Shown one piece after another: positions 1 to 11,712 of a stretch of 63,587 bases of DNA (position 1 is its first letter; every line of letters begins with the position of its first letter). The position numbers and the translations under genes are program-made. The notes under the pieces are model-generated. The model ran no database searches and was not told the origin of the DNA. It saw only the letters and a program-made list of their open reading frames with translations. The stretch is from Acidobacteriota bacterium (lineage in GTDB: Bacteria; Acidobacteriota; Thermoanaerobaculia; Multivoradales; Multivoraceae): positions 1-63,587 of the forward strand of contig JAPOXA010000146.1 of assembly GCA_026707325.1 (NCBI GenBank). The letters are read 5' to 3'.

Positions 1-434
1 TCGTGGGCGACGGCCAGGGCCTCGTCGCCGTCGAGGCCCGCGGCGGCCGCGGCGGTACGCATGACCTCGTTGCTGGCCAGGTCGAGGCCGCGCCCGAACC
101 GGGCCGTGAAGGCCTCGCGTGCGTAGTCGATCGCCTTGCCCTGCTCCCGTGCCCAGACGTAGATCTGGTGCGGCGGGAACCAGTCCGGATCGTCACCGCC
201 CTCCGGCCAGTTCATGGGGAGCCCGTAGGCCTTCGCGATCCGTTCCGCGTCCTGGCGGACGTAGCTCGACTTTGCGCGCCCGGCCGAGAGATTGGCCCCC
301 TTGCCGAAGGGGAAGATCGGTATGGCGTCGATCTCGTTCCAGTCGAGCACGCCGGTCGTCGTGACGCGGTGGAAGGCGAACCAGGAAAAGGGGGAGCGGA
401 AGGAGAAGTAGACGCGCAGGTCCTTCAGGTTCAT
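1..434 (-). CDS. 2-hydroxychromene-2-carboxylate isomerase-like protein (DsbA/kappa-GST family), truncated by window edge
   Basis: Reading the minus strand from an ATG at 432-434 gives MNLKDLRVYFSFRSPFSWFA, the typical N-terminus of the DsbA-fold HCCA isomerase / kappa-class glutathione transferase family, with the Y-F-S-F-R-S-P-F-S substrate/glutathione loop. A Shine-Dalgarno AAAGGAG lies about 10 nt upstream. About 144 codons are present and the frame runs open off the left edge, so the C-terminus is missing. The family isomerises chromene carboxylates in aromatic degradation, or acts as a glutathione-dependent oxidoreductase; the substrate here is not known. The following DUF5916 gene is on the same strand, 35 nt upstream. 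Confidence 0.8.
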   Translation of the reverse strand, partial: MNLKDLRVYFSFRSPFSWFAFHRVTTTGVLDWNEIDAIPIFPFGKGANLSAGRAKSSYVRQDAERIAKAYGLPMNWPEGGDDPDWFPPHQIYVWAREQGKAIDYAREAFTARFGRGLDLASNEVMRTAAAAAGLDGDEALAVAH

Positions 435-469
435 TGGGGCTCAACTCCTTTGCGCAGCGGCTGAAAGGC

Positions 470-2716
470 TCAACGGAAGACGTCGACCAGCCGGCTGAAC
501 TTGACGATGACGGTGCGGTCAGGGCGTTCGTAGAGGATCCGGGCGCCCAGCTCGTCGATCTCGTTGTAGACGACGAACAGTCCCGTGTTCGCGTCCTGCA
601 GCCAGGAGAAGCGAAGGTTCGCGGACACGTTGTCCGACTGGTCGTTGTACTGGGCGAGGGCCTGGACGAGCATCCGCGGCGTGATCGAGTAGGAAAGCCG
701 CAGGCGGCCCAGGTTCACCTGGAAGCTCCCCGAGTCGATGTCCACGTCGTTGTGGTCCCAGGTGAGTTCCGAGGTCAGCCGCTCGCCGCGCCGGGCGAGC
801 AGGGTGAGCTGTGTGGAACTCCGGTCGCCGCCGAAGAAACCGCCGGTGATGTTGCGGATGTAGAACGACACCCGCTTCGCCTGGTTCGTCGAGAACACGG
901 TCTGCAGCTCGTCGTGGCTGTACCTGCCGGCTTGGACCGGGAATCCGTCAACGATCTCGAAGGTCTCCCTGACGCCCTCCTCGGTGAAGTTCACGCCGGT
1001 GTGGACCTGGAATCCGTTGCGCCACTCCCAGTGGTTGTCAACGTGGAGGTACTGGGATTCCTTGTAGTCGTCGAAGTCCCAGATGGCGCTGTACGAGACA
1101 TGCGGCCGGAGCTCGTGAAAGCCCAGGAGATTCTCCGGTCGGATCGTGTGCATGCCGAACGCGGAGACGTTCCGGAAGTTCCGTCGCGACAGGAAACCGA
1201 CTTCCGGGTTGAAGTTCTCCCGAGCCTCGGCGTAGCTCAGGCTGCCGCGCCACGCCGGCTTGCCGAGGTTGTAGCTCAGGAGCATCGAACTGTCGTCGCC
1301 GTCGAGCCCGGGGGTATCCGTCTGGGCGACGTAGCTTTCGATCGTGTGGTGCTCGCCGATGCCCCACTTGCCGTCGATGGCGTAGGTGCGGTTCGTGTCG
1401 TCTGCCGCCGCCAGGCCGCCGACGCCCTCTCGGCTGATCGCCATGCCGCCGATACTGGAGCGCTCGCCCAGTTCCCGGTTGACGCGAGCAACCGCGTAGT
1501 TGTTGCCATGGAGCCCGCCCACGGGCGCCGTCTGCATGTGGAGCAAGCCCACGTTGAAGCGCCCCGCCTTGCCCGAAAGCCGGCCGCCGTAGTCGATCGG
1601 GATCAGCTCGCCCCTTGGCCCGATGCCGATGCGGCGGCTGAAGAACAGGTCGACGCGGGCCGAAGCGCGGCTGCCGGCTCGCGCCCCGACGGTGAACAGG
1701 CCGGCGTTCTCCAGGAAGAAGGGCCGCTTCTCGGGGAAGAACAGGTTGAATCGGTCGAGGTTCACCTGCTGCTCGTCGACTTCGACCTGGGCGAAGTCCG
1801 TGTTGTAGGTCAGGTCGAGGGTCAGGCTCGGGGTCACGCTGTACTTGAGGTCGACGCCGAGGTCGGAATCCGACTCGTTGTCGCTGCCGGCCGTTGGCGG
1901 TTCCCGGCTAGAACCGATCGCGTAGGGAATCAGCTTCAGGTTGCGCTGCGGCGGCGGCTCGACGCCCTGGAGCGAGCCGGCGTCGGTGAGGCGGTCGAGG
2001 TCGTGATTCCGGTCGAGTTCTGACCAGAAGGCAACTTCCCTGTGGCGCGCGATGTTGCGCTGGAAGTTGAGGCCCCAGGTCTGCACTTCCTCCGGCGGAT
2101 AGCGGAGGGTGCGGAAGGGAATCGCGAACTCGGCGCTCCAGCCGAAGTCGCCGACCTCGGTGGCGACGGTCCAGGCGCCGTCCCAGTTCAGGTTGAAGCC
2201 GGTGGACAGCGCGCCCCGGAAGCGGCTGTTGCCGCCCATGCCGCTGAACACGCCGGAGCCGCCTTCCAGGACCTGGCCGTCGTACTCGATGCCGGCGGGG
2301 TTCGTCCCGAACACGAAGCCGTTTCGCCCGTCCCGGAACGTGTCGAAGATGACCTGGAAGCTGTCCGTCTCGTCGAGGGCCGCGTCGCGGCGGCTGTCCG
2401 AGATCACGATCCCTTCGGGTTCCCGGTCGTGGCAGACGACCGCTACGAACAGGGTGTCCTCGGTGTACGCGAAGCGGACCTCGGTGCGTTCCGTGCCCGG
2501 CTCGCCGGCGAAGGGCCGGGTCTGGGTCGTGCCGGAGGCGGGCGCGATGTCCTGCCAGACCGGATCGTCGAGAACCCGGCCGTCGAGCTGGGGCGCTTGT
2601 CCGATGGCCAGGGCGGTAGCCGCTGGCCGGTCGGTCTGGGCTTCGGACGCAGTGGCCCCCAGCGAGGCCCCCAGCGACGGGATAGCGACGAGCCACGCCG
2701 CGGCAACTCTCTTCAC
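470..2716 (-). CDS. Secreted/outer-membrane DUF5916 protein with N-terminal CBM9-like domain
   Basis: A 748-residue protein when started at GTG 2716. I chose this start because it opens a clean signal peptide (MKRVAAAWLVAIPSLGASLG, cleavage likely near A-S-E-A-Q); an in-frame ATG at 2785 would bury it. Residues about 35-220 look like the CBM9-like/DOMON beta-sandwich (LDGRVLDDPVW, then FAYTEDTLFVAVVCHD). The rest matches DUF5916, with alternating aromatic/polar strands and the FFPEKRPFFLENAGLF motif. Length is typical of the family, which is abundant in Acidobacteriota, Gemmatimonadota and Bacteroidota. It probably sits in the outer membrane; its role is unknown. It is divergent from the hydrolase at 2813. 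Confidence 0.85.
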   Translation of the reverse strand: MKRVAAAWLVAIPSLGASLGATASEAQTDRPAATALAIGQAPQLDGRVLDDPVWQDIAPASGTTQTRPFAGEPGTERTEVRFAYTEDTLFVAVVCHDREPEGIVISDSRRDAALDETDSFQVIFDTFRDGRNGFVFGTNPAGIEYDGQVLEGGSGVFSGMGGNSRFRGALSTGFNLNWDGAWTVATEVGDFGWSAEFAIPFRTLRYPPEEVQTWGLNFQRNIARHREVAFWSELDRNHDLDRLTDAGSLQGVEPPPQRNLKLIPYAIGSSREPPTAGSDNESDSDLGVDLKYSVTPSLTLDLTYNTDFAQVEVDEQQVNLDRFNLFFPEKRPFFLENAGLFTVGARAGSRASARVDLFFSRRIGIGPRGELIPIDYGGRLSGKAGRFNVGLLHMQTAPVGGLHGNNYAVARVNRELGERSSIGGMAISREGVGGLAAADDTNRTYAIDGKWGIGEHHTIESYVAQTDTPGLDGDDSSMLLSYNLGKPAWRGSLSYAEARENFNPEVGFLSRRNFRNVSAFGMHTIRPENLLGFHELRPHVSYSAIWDFDDYKESQYLHVDNHWEWRNGFQVHTGVNFTEEGVRETFEIVDGFPVQAGRYSHDELQTVFSTNQAKRVSFYIRNITGGFFGGDRSSTQLTLLARRGERLTSELTWDHNDVDIDSGSFQVNLGRLRLSYSITPRMLVQALAQYNDQSDNVSANLRFSWLQDANTGLFVVYNEIDELGARILYERPDRTVIVKFSRLVDVFR

Positions 2717-2812
2717 GGGAAGCGACTCTACTCTGAACGGCGACTCAGTATCTGCCGGACTCCTGTAGCATCCGTGCAAGCACACGGGAACAATGCTGGC
2801 GGAGGATCGGCG

Positions 2813-3817
2813 ATGAAGATCGAATCAGCAAAGAGGTACGGGTTCAGGCTCGCCTTGGCCGGAATCGTGGTCGTGGCGTTGGCCGCGGCGCCGGCGCTCG
2901 GCGCCGGGGAACTCATGGACGTCGAGGGCTACCCGTCCCTCGTGCGGAAGCCGGTCGAGATCTGGAGCGACGGCACCCGCCTGGCCGGCGATGTCTTCTA
3001 CCCCAAGGCGACCGCCGAGGGCGAGAAGCTGCCGACGATCGTGCTCTGCCACGGCTGGGGCGGCACGAAGGCGCATTTGAACCGCGGTATCGCGCCGCGC
3101 TTCGCCGAGGCCGGCTACCTGGTGCTGGCCTTCGACTACCGCGGCTGGGGCGAGAGCGACTCCCGCCTCGTCGTCCGCGGCGAGATGCCGAAACCGGACG
3201 AGGACGGCTATGTGACGGTGAAGGCGCAGGCCATCCGCCAGCTCGTCGACCCGCTCGATCAGCAGGAGGACATCGACGCGGCGATCACCTTTGTCGAGGG
3301 CGAGCCGTACGCCGATGCGTCCCGGATCGGGATCTGGGGCTCGAGCTTTGGCGGCGGCCACGTCATCTGGCGGGCTGCCCACGACCGTCGGGTCAAGGCG
3401 GTCGCCGCCCAGGTGGGCGCGATGGACCAGCGCGGCGGTCTGGTGGTGGCGCCGGGCGGCCTCAAGGGACTCCACCGGACCGCGATCCAGCGCGCCCGGG
3501 GCGAGGTGGAACCGGTCCCGGTGGGCGGCCCCCAGCCGGAGGGGCTTACCGGAAGCCCGTACTACGAGCGCTTCGCGAAGTTCTCACCCGTCGAGGACGC
3601 GCACCTCATCACGGCGCCCACCATCATCATAGACGCCAAGCAGGAGCACTACTTCGACATCCGCGAGCACGGCGAGCGGGTCTTCAAGGTCCTCTCCGGC
3701 CGCGTTCCCGTCGAGTACCACGCCTGGGAGATGAGCCACTACGACATCTACGGCGGCGACTGGTTCGACAAGGCGATGGCCACCGAGATCGACTTCTTCG
3801 ACCGCCACCTGAAGTAG
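2813..3817 (+). CDS. Secreted alpha/beta hydrolase (dienelactone hydrolase/S15-like)
   Basis: 334 residues from ATG 2813, with GGAGG at 2801-2805 as ribosome binding site. The N-terminus is a signal peptide (long hydrophobic run ending A-L-G-A-G). The core shows the oxyanion motif LCHGWGG, the nucleophile elbow G-S-S-F-G, a late Asp in IIIDAKQEHYFD and a catalytic His in EMSHYDIYGG. This fits a periplasmic or secreted esterase/peptidase-like hydrolase of the family that often carries the X-Pro dipeptidyl-peptidase (S15) type name. The substrate cannot be read from the sequence. It is transcribed away from the DUF5916 gene across a 96-nt gap. Confidence 0.85.
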   Translation: MKIESAKRYGFRLALAGIVVVALAAAPALGAGELMDVEGYPSLVRKPVEIWSDGTRLAGDVFYPKATAEGEKLPTIVLCHGWGGTKAHLNRGIAPRFAEAGYLVLAFDYRGWGESDSRLVVRGEMPKPDEDGYVTVKAQAIRQLVDPLDQQEDIDAAITFVEGEPYADASRIGIWGSSFGGGHVIWRAAHDRRVKAVAAQVGAMDQRGGLVVAPGGLKGLHRTAIQRARGEVEPVPVGGPQPEGLTGSPYYERFAKFSPVEDAHLITAPTIIIDAKQEHYFDIREHGERVFKVLSGRVPVEYHAWEMSHYDIYGGDWFDKAMATEIDFFDRHLK

Positions 3818-3905
3818 CGGTGCGCCGGCGTCGCAGGCACCCGCCTGGCCCGGGTCCGGAGGGGGAGGGTCCCAGTTGCCGCTCGGGCTTGCTCGGACTG
3901 CGGCT

Positions 3906-4703
3906 CTAGCGGACTTGGGTGAGGAACGCCTCGATCTCGGCGTGGAACTCGTCGGGCTTCTCGGTGGGGATGCCGTGGCCGCAGTTCTCGAGCATCACCA
4001 GGTGGGAGCCATCGATCCGGCGGGACATGATGACGCTGCCGCCGGGTGGCGTGAGGGCGTCCTCGAGGCCCTGGAGGATCAGGGTGGGGCAGGTGATCGT
4101 CGCCAGATCGGCGGTGTAGTCGATGTCCGAGACGGCGCGGCAGGCGGCCGCGTAGGAAGCCGCGTCGTTGCGCTCGATGGTGAGGCGCGCGGATTCGAGG
4201 ATCTCGTCGGCGTGCCGTTCGCGGTACTCCTTGCCGTATGAGAGCGCGGGCCCGGTGGGCGTCAGGGCCTTGGCCAGGCCGTCCCGCTCGATCAGGTCGG
4301 CGCGGGCGTTCCAGCCGGCTTCGGCGCGTTCGTTGACCTCGCTCGAGGTGCTGATCAGGATGAGCGCGCGGGTGCGGTCGGGGAAATCGAGGGCGAAGCG
4401 CTGGGAAACGACGCCGCCCATCGAGATCCCTCCGATCACCGCGTCATCGGCGCCGATGTCGTCGAGCACGGCGGCGAGATCGGAGGCCCAGGTCTCCGGC
4501 GAGATCGTGTCCGGGCGCCGGTCCGAGCCGCCGAAGCCGCGAACGTCCCAGGTCAGGACCGTGTAGCGGTTCCGGAAGGTCCTGACGGTCGCTTCCCAGG
4601 CGTCCAGGTGGCTGCCCAGGCCGTGCGTGAAGACGACGACCGGCCCGCTGCCGGCGACCCGATAGTGGATCCGCGCGCCGTCGGCCGCAGTCGCGGACGG
4701 CAC
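3906..4703 (-). CDS. Alpha/beta hydrolase, 3-oxoadipate enol-lactonase-like
   Basis: 265 residues, cytoplasmic, no signal peptide. The fold is clear: FTHGLGSHLDAW (oxyanion hole), DVRGFGGSDRR, nucleophile elbow G-I-S-M-G-G, and a terminal NCGHGIPTEKPDEF with the catalytic His. This subfamily includes PcaD-type enol-lactonases and related C-C or ester hydrolases. The gene lies 3 nt after the small membrane-protein gene at 4707-4988, so the two are very likely co-transcribed. Nearby aromatic-type genes (HCCA isomerase-like, CMD-like) suggest but do not prove a role in aromatic or lactone breakdown. Confidence 0.85.
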   Translation of the reverse strand: MPSATAADGARIHYRVAGSGPVVVFTHGLGSHLDAWEATVRTFRNRYTVLTWDVRGFGGSDRRPDTISPETWASDLAAVLDDIGADDAVIGGISMGGVVSQRFALDFPDRTRALILISTSSEVNERAEAGWNARADLIERDGLAKALTPTGPALSYGKEYRERHADEILESARLTIERNDAASYAAACRAVSDIDYTADLATITCPTLILQGLEDALTPPGGSVIMSRRIDGSHLVMLENCGHGIPTEKPDEFHAEIEAFLTQVR

Positions 4704-4706
4704 CGG

Positions 4707-4988
4707 TCAGGCTGCGCGCCGATTGAACAACCCGAGCGTCAGCACCAGCGGAATCAGGAAGAGTGTTGTGCGCAGCCAGCCGGGCATGTCCGTGAGAATC
4801 AGGATCAGCGTGAGCGGGATCCAGAAGACCATCCACATCCAGAGCGGGATCATCCTCCGCGGGACGGGCTCGGTGCTCGCTCCCTCCGCGATGATGATGA
4901 CGACCAGGATGCCGAAACCGGCGCCGACGACACCGGCGATCAGGCCTCCGGCGGGGTAGGCGGCAGTAGCGAGAAGCAGTTCGGGCAT
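4707..4988 (-). CDS. Small membrane protein of unknown function
   Basis: 93 residues. Three hydrophobic stretches are visible: around residues 3-20, 22-34 and 48-87 (the last could be two helices). No family is recognised. It starts at ATG 4986-4988 and ends 3 nt before the downstream hydrolase start, which implies one transcript. The conserved-looking topology and tight spacing make it a likely real gene rather than a chance frame. Confidence 0.6.
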   Translation of the reverse strand: MPELLLATAAYPAGGLIAGVVGAGFGILVVIIIAEGASTEPVPRRMIPLWMWMVFWIPLTLILILTDMPGWLRTTLFLIPLVLTLGLFNRRAA

Positions 4989-5147
4989 GTTGGGGATTCC
5001 TAGGCGGTTCGCACGGACGGGACCGGTTGCGCCGGCATGCCGGCATGCCCCCGAGAACTCCTGCCGTGCCAGGTTCTGGGCGTTGAGCTTGCGGCGCGAA
5101 TCGTAGCAGCCTGCGCGCTGCTGTACATTGATCCGGGAGGATCAGCG

Positions 5148-6062
5148 ATGCGGGTCAGCATTTCCGTTCAGAGCGCATACAACGTGGACGACTCTCGCGA
5201 GGGCGCGCGAAGGATGATCGACCGGGCCCGCGTGGCGGGGAATGCCGGGCTCGACGCGCTGTTCGTCGGCGACCACCACGCGACGGCCTTGCCGTACTAC
5301 CAGAACACGGCGATCCTGGGACGGATGCTGGCCGAGTGGGGCGAGCGCCCCGCCGGCGCCCTCTACCTGTTGCCGCTCTGGCATCCGCTGATCGTCGCCG
5401 AGCAGGTCGGCACACTGGCCAGCGTGATGACGGGCCGGTTCATCCTGCAGTGCGCGATCGGTCCCGCCGACAACCAGTTCGAGGCGATGGGCGTTCCGGT
5501 CCGGCAGCGACCGTCGCGGTTTGAGCAGTCGCTCTCCATCCTGCGCCGCCTGTGGTCCGGCGAAACGGTGACGACCGGAGGCGAGAACGATCGCTTCGGG
5601 CTTCGAGAGGCCCGCGTCTCGCCCCTCCCGCCGGAGCCGGTCGAGGTCTGGATCGGGGCCTCGGCGCCGCCGGCGATCGACCGTGCCGCCCGGCTGGGAG
5701 ACGGCTGGCTGGCGGCGCCGGGGTTGACGCCGGGAGAGGCCGGCGAGCAGCTCGCTCTCTACCGGGAGGCTTGCGAACGCCATGGCCGGCCGGTCGGCGT
5801 GTGCGCGATCCGACGGGACATCTACGTCGGCGAGACGGGGGCGGAAGCGGAGGCCGCGGCGGCCGGAGTCATCTCACGCGGTTACCGGGGCTTTCCGCCC
5901 GAGGCGCTGGCCGTCGGCGACGCGGCGCGCGTCGCCGCCTCGTTCGCTGAACTGGGCGAGATGGGTTACGACGAGGTCGTTGTGCGCCACCTGGTCCAGG
6001 ACCCGGCGAGGGTCCTGCAGTCGATCGGACGGCTCGCCGTAGTCCGCGAACGAATGCGCTAG
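5148..6062 (+). CDS. LLM-class flavin-dependent oxidoreductase
   Basis: 304 residues from ATG 5148, with GGGAGG at 5135-5140 upstream. It belongs to the luciferase-like monooxygenase (bacterial luciferase / F420 or FMN) superfamily: FVGDHHA near the N-terminus, LPLWHPLIVAEQVGTLASVM, ILQCAIGPADNQFEAMGV, and VEVWIGASAPPAIDRAARLG, which forms the flavin/phosphate region. The substrate is unknown. The last 4 nt overlap the last 4 nt of the convergent gene at 6059-6661, so no transcription terminator separates them. Confidence 0.88.
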   Translation: MRVSISVQSAYNVDDSREGARRMIDRARVAGNAGLDALFVGDHHATALPYYQNTAILGRMLAEWGERPAGALYLLPLWHPLIVAEQVGTLASVMTGRFILQCAIGPADNQFEAMGVPVRQRPSRFEQSLSILRRLWSGETVTTGGENDRFGLREARVSPLPPEPVEVWIGASAPPAIDRAARLGDGWLAAPGLTPGEAGEQLALYREACERHGRPVGVCAIRRDIYVGETGAEAEAAAAGVISRGYRGFPPEALAVGDAARVAASFAELGEMGYDEVVVRHLVQDPARVLQSIGRLAVVRERMR

Positions 6063-6661
6063 CGCCGCGGCACGTCCTTCGGGAAGGGCTCGAGACCCTC
6101 GTCAAGCTCGACGCCGATGCTCCGCAGAGCCATCGACACCATCCGGTACTGGCCGACCGTGAAGATCAGGTCGATCATCTGCTGATCGCTGTAGCGGGCC
6201 TTCAGGAACGCCCAGGTGCGCTCCGAGATGCCCGAGCGCCGGTGCAACTCGGTCGCCGCGCGCAGCAGGTAGCGCTCGAAGCTGCTCCACGGCCCGGCGT
6301 TCTCGCCCACGGCGACGTTGCGGATCTCCTCGTCCGTCATGCCCGCGGCCCTGGCCGCCCGCGCGTGGTGGCCCCATTCGTACTCGGCCTCGTTGAGCCA
6401 GGAGGTGCGCAGAATGACCATCTCGCGGTCCCGGTCGGGAAGGGTGCTGCCGCGCAGGATGTAGCCCCCGAACGGTCCCCAGGCCTCCATCAGCGGCGGA
6501 TGATGAGAGAGGGTGCGGATCAGGTTGATGCTCTCGACGCCCTCTGCCGGCGGAATCCTGGGCCCGGTTTCACGTCGTTGCCGTTGAGCCGAGAGGGAAC
6601 TGGCGACGAGAGCCAGGCAGACGGCAAGCGCGGCCGCTCTGCGGGAAGTTCGCGTGTTCAT
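6059..6661 (-). CDS. Secreted carboxymuconolactone decarboxylase / AhpD-like protein
   Basis: 200 residues with a signal peptide (RRAAALAVCLALVASSLSAQ). The CMD/AhpD core is recognisable by REMVILRTSWLNEAEYEWGHH (the E-x3-H motif) followed by AAGMTDEEI. No CxxC pair is present, so an AhpD-type peroxidase-reductase activity is unlikely; a decarboxylase-like or binding role is more plausible. Export is unusual for this mostly cytoplasmic family but is common for the 'carboxymuconolactone decarboxylase family' proteins of Acidobacteriota-type genomes (inference). Confidence 0.82.
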   Translation of the reverse strand: MNTRTSRRAAALAVCLALVASSLSAQRQRRETGPRIPPAEGVESINLIRTLSHHPPLMEAWGPFGGYILRGSTLPDRDREMVILRTSWLNEAEYEWGHHARAARAAGMTDEEIRNVAVGENAGPWSSFERYLLRAATELHRRSGISERTWAFLKARYSDQQMIDLIFTVGQYRMVSMALRSIGVELDEGLEPFPKDVPRR

Positions 6662-6791
6662 TCAGAATGTCCTCCTGGTATCCGTCCACTATAGCCCCGG
6701 AATCCCTCGATCCTCGGGATTCCGGCCCAACCCATCCTCGCCATGAGCGCTCAGCACGCACCTTGTTGCGCTGCGGTTGCGCGCGGTGTGC

Positions 6792-8552
6792 TCATGGCGC
6801 CGCCGCGGCCGCGGTCCTGAAGCCCGAGTACTTCGGCTGATCGATGGCGATCTGGTTGACGACGGTGGCTCGCAGGTGCTTGTGCAGCTTCCGGTCCTCG
6901 AGTGCGATCCGGTCGCCCCGGATGGCGTGAACGAGCTTCCAGCGCAGCTCGAGCAGCGAGCCGTCGGTGTCGAGCAGACGCCGCAGCCGCTCGTGCTCGC
7001 GGCGGCGGTGCTCGACGCCGAAGTGCAGGTCCCGGTGGACGATGTCGAGCGCGTTGCCGGCAACCAGGGCGTGGAACCGGGTGCGCCCGGTCGTTTCCTC
7101 CCTCACCTGTCCGTGCAGGAAGTCGCGGGTTGCGCCGACGAGTTCCTCGAGCCGCGGCATGTCCGGGTCCGGGAGCTGCTCGGGGGCGGCGACCAGTTCG
7201 ACCGCGCCCGGAATGAGCAGGTTCACGCAGTCGACCTGACACTCCGTCGTGCGGCGTCCGATGGTCACGCGTTCGACCGAGCGGTCCAGCCCCTGACGGT
7301 AGTGCTGCGTCATGCCGAGGGTGGAGACGGCCCACCAGAAGGAGCCGAACACTTCCCAGTACTGCACGCGCGCGAGCTCGACCGCCTTGCCGCTCGTCGC
7401 CTCGTAGCCGGAGAACAGGTCCTCGTAGGTGCCGAAGCCGCCGACCGGCAGCTCGGGTCCGGCGCCGTAGCGCCAGGAGTTCGTGCAGATCCAGCCGAGA
7501 TCCCGCATCGGGTCGCCGATATGGGCGATCTCCCAGTCGAGCACCGCGCTGACGCCGGTTTCGTCGACCATCAGGTTGCCGTTGCGGAAGTCGTTGTGGA
7601 CCAGGGTCCGCTCCGGCGAATCCGGCAGGTTTTCCATCAGCCAGCGTGCCGTGAAGTCGATCATCGGCTGCGGCGTGTCGAGGGCCTCGTAGCGGCCGCG
7701 GGTCTGCTCGATGAAGTCGGCCGCGCTCAGGGTCGCGAGATCGCGCTCGAGGCCGTGGGCCTCGAGGTCGATCGTGTGCAGCCGGCCCAGGATCTCGCCG
7801 CATTGCCGGGCGAGCTTCGGGCGCACTTCGGCGAGTTCCGGGGAGCGCACGATTCGCGCGCCCAGGGCGACGCCGTCGAGCCACTCCATGACGAACCCGG
7901 CGCCGAGTTCGTCACCGGGCTCGAGGACGTAGAACACCTCGGGCTCGGGGATGCCGTTCCGGCGGGCGACCTGCATCAGCTTCGCCTCGATCCGCAGGCC
8001 CGGCGCGCTCCGCTCGACGGCCCTGGCTTCTTCGCCCTTGCCGCCTTGGGATCGCCTGAGCGCGAGCGCGCGGAGCCCGGCGGGCGTTTCGATTCGCAGG
8101 CGGTAGGTTTCCTGGCTGGCGCCGCCCGAAAGCCGCTCGATGCTCGCCAGGCGCTCGCAACCGTCGATCTCCCGCCGGAGCACCCGGTCCAGCCGAGCCT
8201 CGAAGCTGTCCTTCTCCCAGTAGGCGCCGCTGCCGCCGGCCACCGGAGCGAGCAGGTAGATCTCGTCGCCGTCCTGGAGTTCGCGATCTCGGTTCTCCTC
8301 CAGTGGGCGGCGCTCGCCGTTGATCATCAGGGTGTCCCGGAGATGCGGCGAGTTCGAGATGGCCTCCGAGAGCGGCACGCCGGCGCGTTCGGCGGCCGGA
8401 AGCAGCTCGGCCAGCGTCGCGCCGGGCGCGAGACGGAAGGTACGGTCGATGTCGTGCCAGCCGGCGCCGATACGCCCCTTGATCAGGACGCGGACGCGGA
8501 TCTTCCCGGGCTTCGGCTCGGACGGGAAGATCAAGCGACGGAAGAGGCCCAT
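6792..8552 (-). CDS. Fusion protein: MoaD/ThiS-like domain + phosphotransferase (APH/ACAD10-like) + DUF6285
   Basis: 586 residues in one uninterrupted frame. Residues about 17-107 are a MoaD/ThiS ubiquitin-like domain ([35 protein letters not shown]) ending in Gly106-Gly107. Residues about 130-440 are an aminoglycoside-phosphotransferase-like kinase of the ACAD10 type: [12 protein letters not shown], catalytic VHNDFRNGN (Asp321) and metal-binding [11 protein letters not shown] (Asp339). Residues about 470-578 match DUF6285, usually a separate gene beside such kinases. The gene follows the AOR gene by 101 nt on the same strand. Free MoaD-like proteins are common partners of tungsten AORs, which may explain the N-terminal piece. 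The C-terminus of MoaD is not free here, so classical thiocarboxylate chemistry would require cleavage. Confidence 0.85.
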   Translation of the reverse strand: MGLFRRLIFPSEPKPGKIRVRVLIKGRIGAGWHDIDRTFRLAPGATLAELLPAAERAGVPLSEAISNSPHLRDTLMINGERRPLEENRDRELQDGDEIYLLAPVAGGSGAYWEKDSFEARLDRVLRREIDGCERLASIERLSGGASQETYRLRIETPAGLRALALRRSQGGKGEEARAVERSAPGLRIEAKLMQVARRNGIPEPEVFYVLEPGDELGAGFVMEWLDGVALGARIVRSPELAEVRPKLARQCGEILGRLHTIDLEAHGLERDLATLSAADFIEQTRGRYEALDTPQPMIDFTARWLMENLPDSPERTLVHNDFRNGNLMVDETGVSAVLDWEIAHIGDPMRDLGWICTNSWRYGAGPELPVGGFGTYEDLFSGYEATSGKAVELARVQYWEVFGSFWWAVSTLGMTQHYRQGLDRSVERVTIGRRTTECQVDCVNLLIPGAVELVAAPEQLPDPDMPRLEELVGATRDFLHGQVREETTGRTRFHALVAGNALDIVHRDLHFGVEHRRREHERLRRLLDTDGSLLELRWKLVHAIRGDRIALEDRKLHKHLRATVVNQIAIDQPKYSGFRTAAAAAP

Positions 8553-8653
8553 GAACCCGGCGTCGTCAGGAGACGCGGAAGCGACTTCGGAGGCTCGCTC
8601 TTCCGAGGTGGGTCATCAGGTGATGCGGACCGGCGGCGGTGCCGACCTCCCGG

Positions 8654-10705
<2,052 letters not shown>

Positions 10706-10797
10706 CTGCTGCGTACCTCCGCGTGGGCTGCCAGAGACGGCAAGGATAGCCGGCTCGCTCCCGGACGTCCGCCGTGCTTGGCGTATCCTCGCGCACC

Positions 10798-11712
10798 ATG
10801 CCGGAGAACCCAACATCGCCCCGGAGTCTCCGCCTGCCTGGAGCGGGCGGCATCGAATTGCAGGTCTACGACTACGGCAACGAGGGGGCGCCGCCTCTCG
10901 TTCTGCTGCACGGGATGCAGGACCTGGCGATGGCGTTCGAACCGGTGGCGAACCGCTTCCGCGATCGCTACCGGGTCGTTTCCTTCGACCTGCGCGGCCA
11001 CGGCGACAGCGGCAAGCCCGGCGTCTACGCGCTGCCGCACTTCATCGCCGACCTGCACGCGGTCATCTTCCAGCTTCAACTGGAGCGGCCGGTGCTGGTG
11101 GGCCACAGCCTGGGCGGCCAGATCGTCAGCCACTACGCCGCCGTGTTCAACGACGTGCCAAGCGTGATCGTCAACATCGACGGCGTCGGCGCGCCGTTTC
11201 GCGAGAGCGACATGGCGCTGGAGAACCGCCAGCTCCGCCTCCAGAACGGCCACACCAGCCTGCTGCGGCCCGGCGGCCACAAGCGGCCGATGATGGACCT
11301 CGAGGACGCCTGGCGACTGTACTGCCGGTTCCATCCCGGGCTGGACCACGACCTGGCGCGGCACCTGGTCGAGATCGGCACGACCGAGCACCCGTACGGC
11401 GGCCTGCAGTGGAAGTGGGACCCGCAGGTGGAGACGACGGGGCTCACGATGTCGAGCCGCCTGTCGGAGGAGCGCTGGCCCTGGGTCACGTGCCCGGTGC
11501 TCGTGGTTACCGGTGGCCGGTCGGCCGAGTTCTACCGGGGCCGCGGCGGCATCGACCACGACACGCCGGCGGCGCCGGACGAGATCGAGCGGCGGGTGCG
11601 CCTGTTCCGCAACGTTCACCACGTCGAGATCCCGGAGGCGGGCCACATGGTCCACTTCGACGCGCCGGAGCGGCTGGGCGAGATCATCGGCGCCTGGCTG
11701 GAAGCCGGATAG
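10798..11712 (+). CDS. Alpha/beta hydrolase
   Basis: 304 residues from ATG 10798; an in-frame GTG at 10774 is possible but less likely. Motifs: [28 protein letters not shown], nucleophile elbow G-H-S-L-G-G, and [12 protein letters not shown] with the catalytic His. No signal peptide. It is divergent from the AOR gene (92-nt gap) and is followed after 73 nt by an acyl-CoA dehydrogenase, so it may release or process a carboxylic acid for that pathway (inference). The exact substrate is unknown. Confidence 0.87.
   Translation: MPENPTSPRSLRLPGAGGIELQVYDYGNEGAPPLVLLHGMQDLAMAFEPVANRFRDRYRVVSFDLRGHGDSGKPGVYALPHFIADLHAVIFQLQLERPVLVGHSLGGQIVSHYAAVFNDVPSVIVNIDGVGAPFRESDMALENRQLRLQNGHTSLLRPGGHKRPMMDLEDAWRLYCRFHPGLDHDLARHLVEIGTTEHPYGGLQWKWDPQVETTGLTMSSRLSEERWPWVTCPVLVVTGGRSAEFYRGRGGIDHDTPAAPDEIERRVRLFRNVHHVEIPEAGHMVHFDAPERLGEIIGAWLEAG

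Noticed and set aside
434..2023. A long open frame of 529 codons on the plus strand
   Set aside because: It runs opposite the DUF5916 gene, whose signal peptide and family motifs are clear; high G+C creates long antisense frames by chance.
3850..3875. A G-rich stretch resembling one arm of the foldback repeats
   Set aside because: Only a single partial arm, no matching inverted partner nearby; likely chance similarity in GC-rich DNA, though a decayed copy is possible.
10774..10797. Upstream GTG start for the alpha/beta hydrolase
   Set aside because: The ATG at 10798 fits family N-termini better and the extra residues show no conservation signal.
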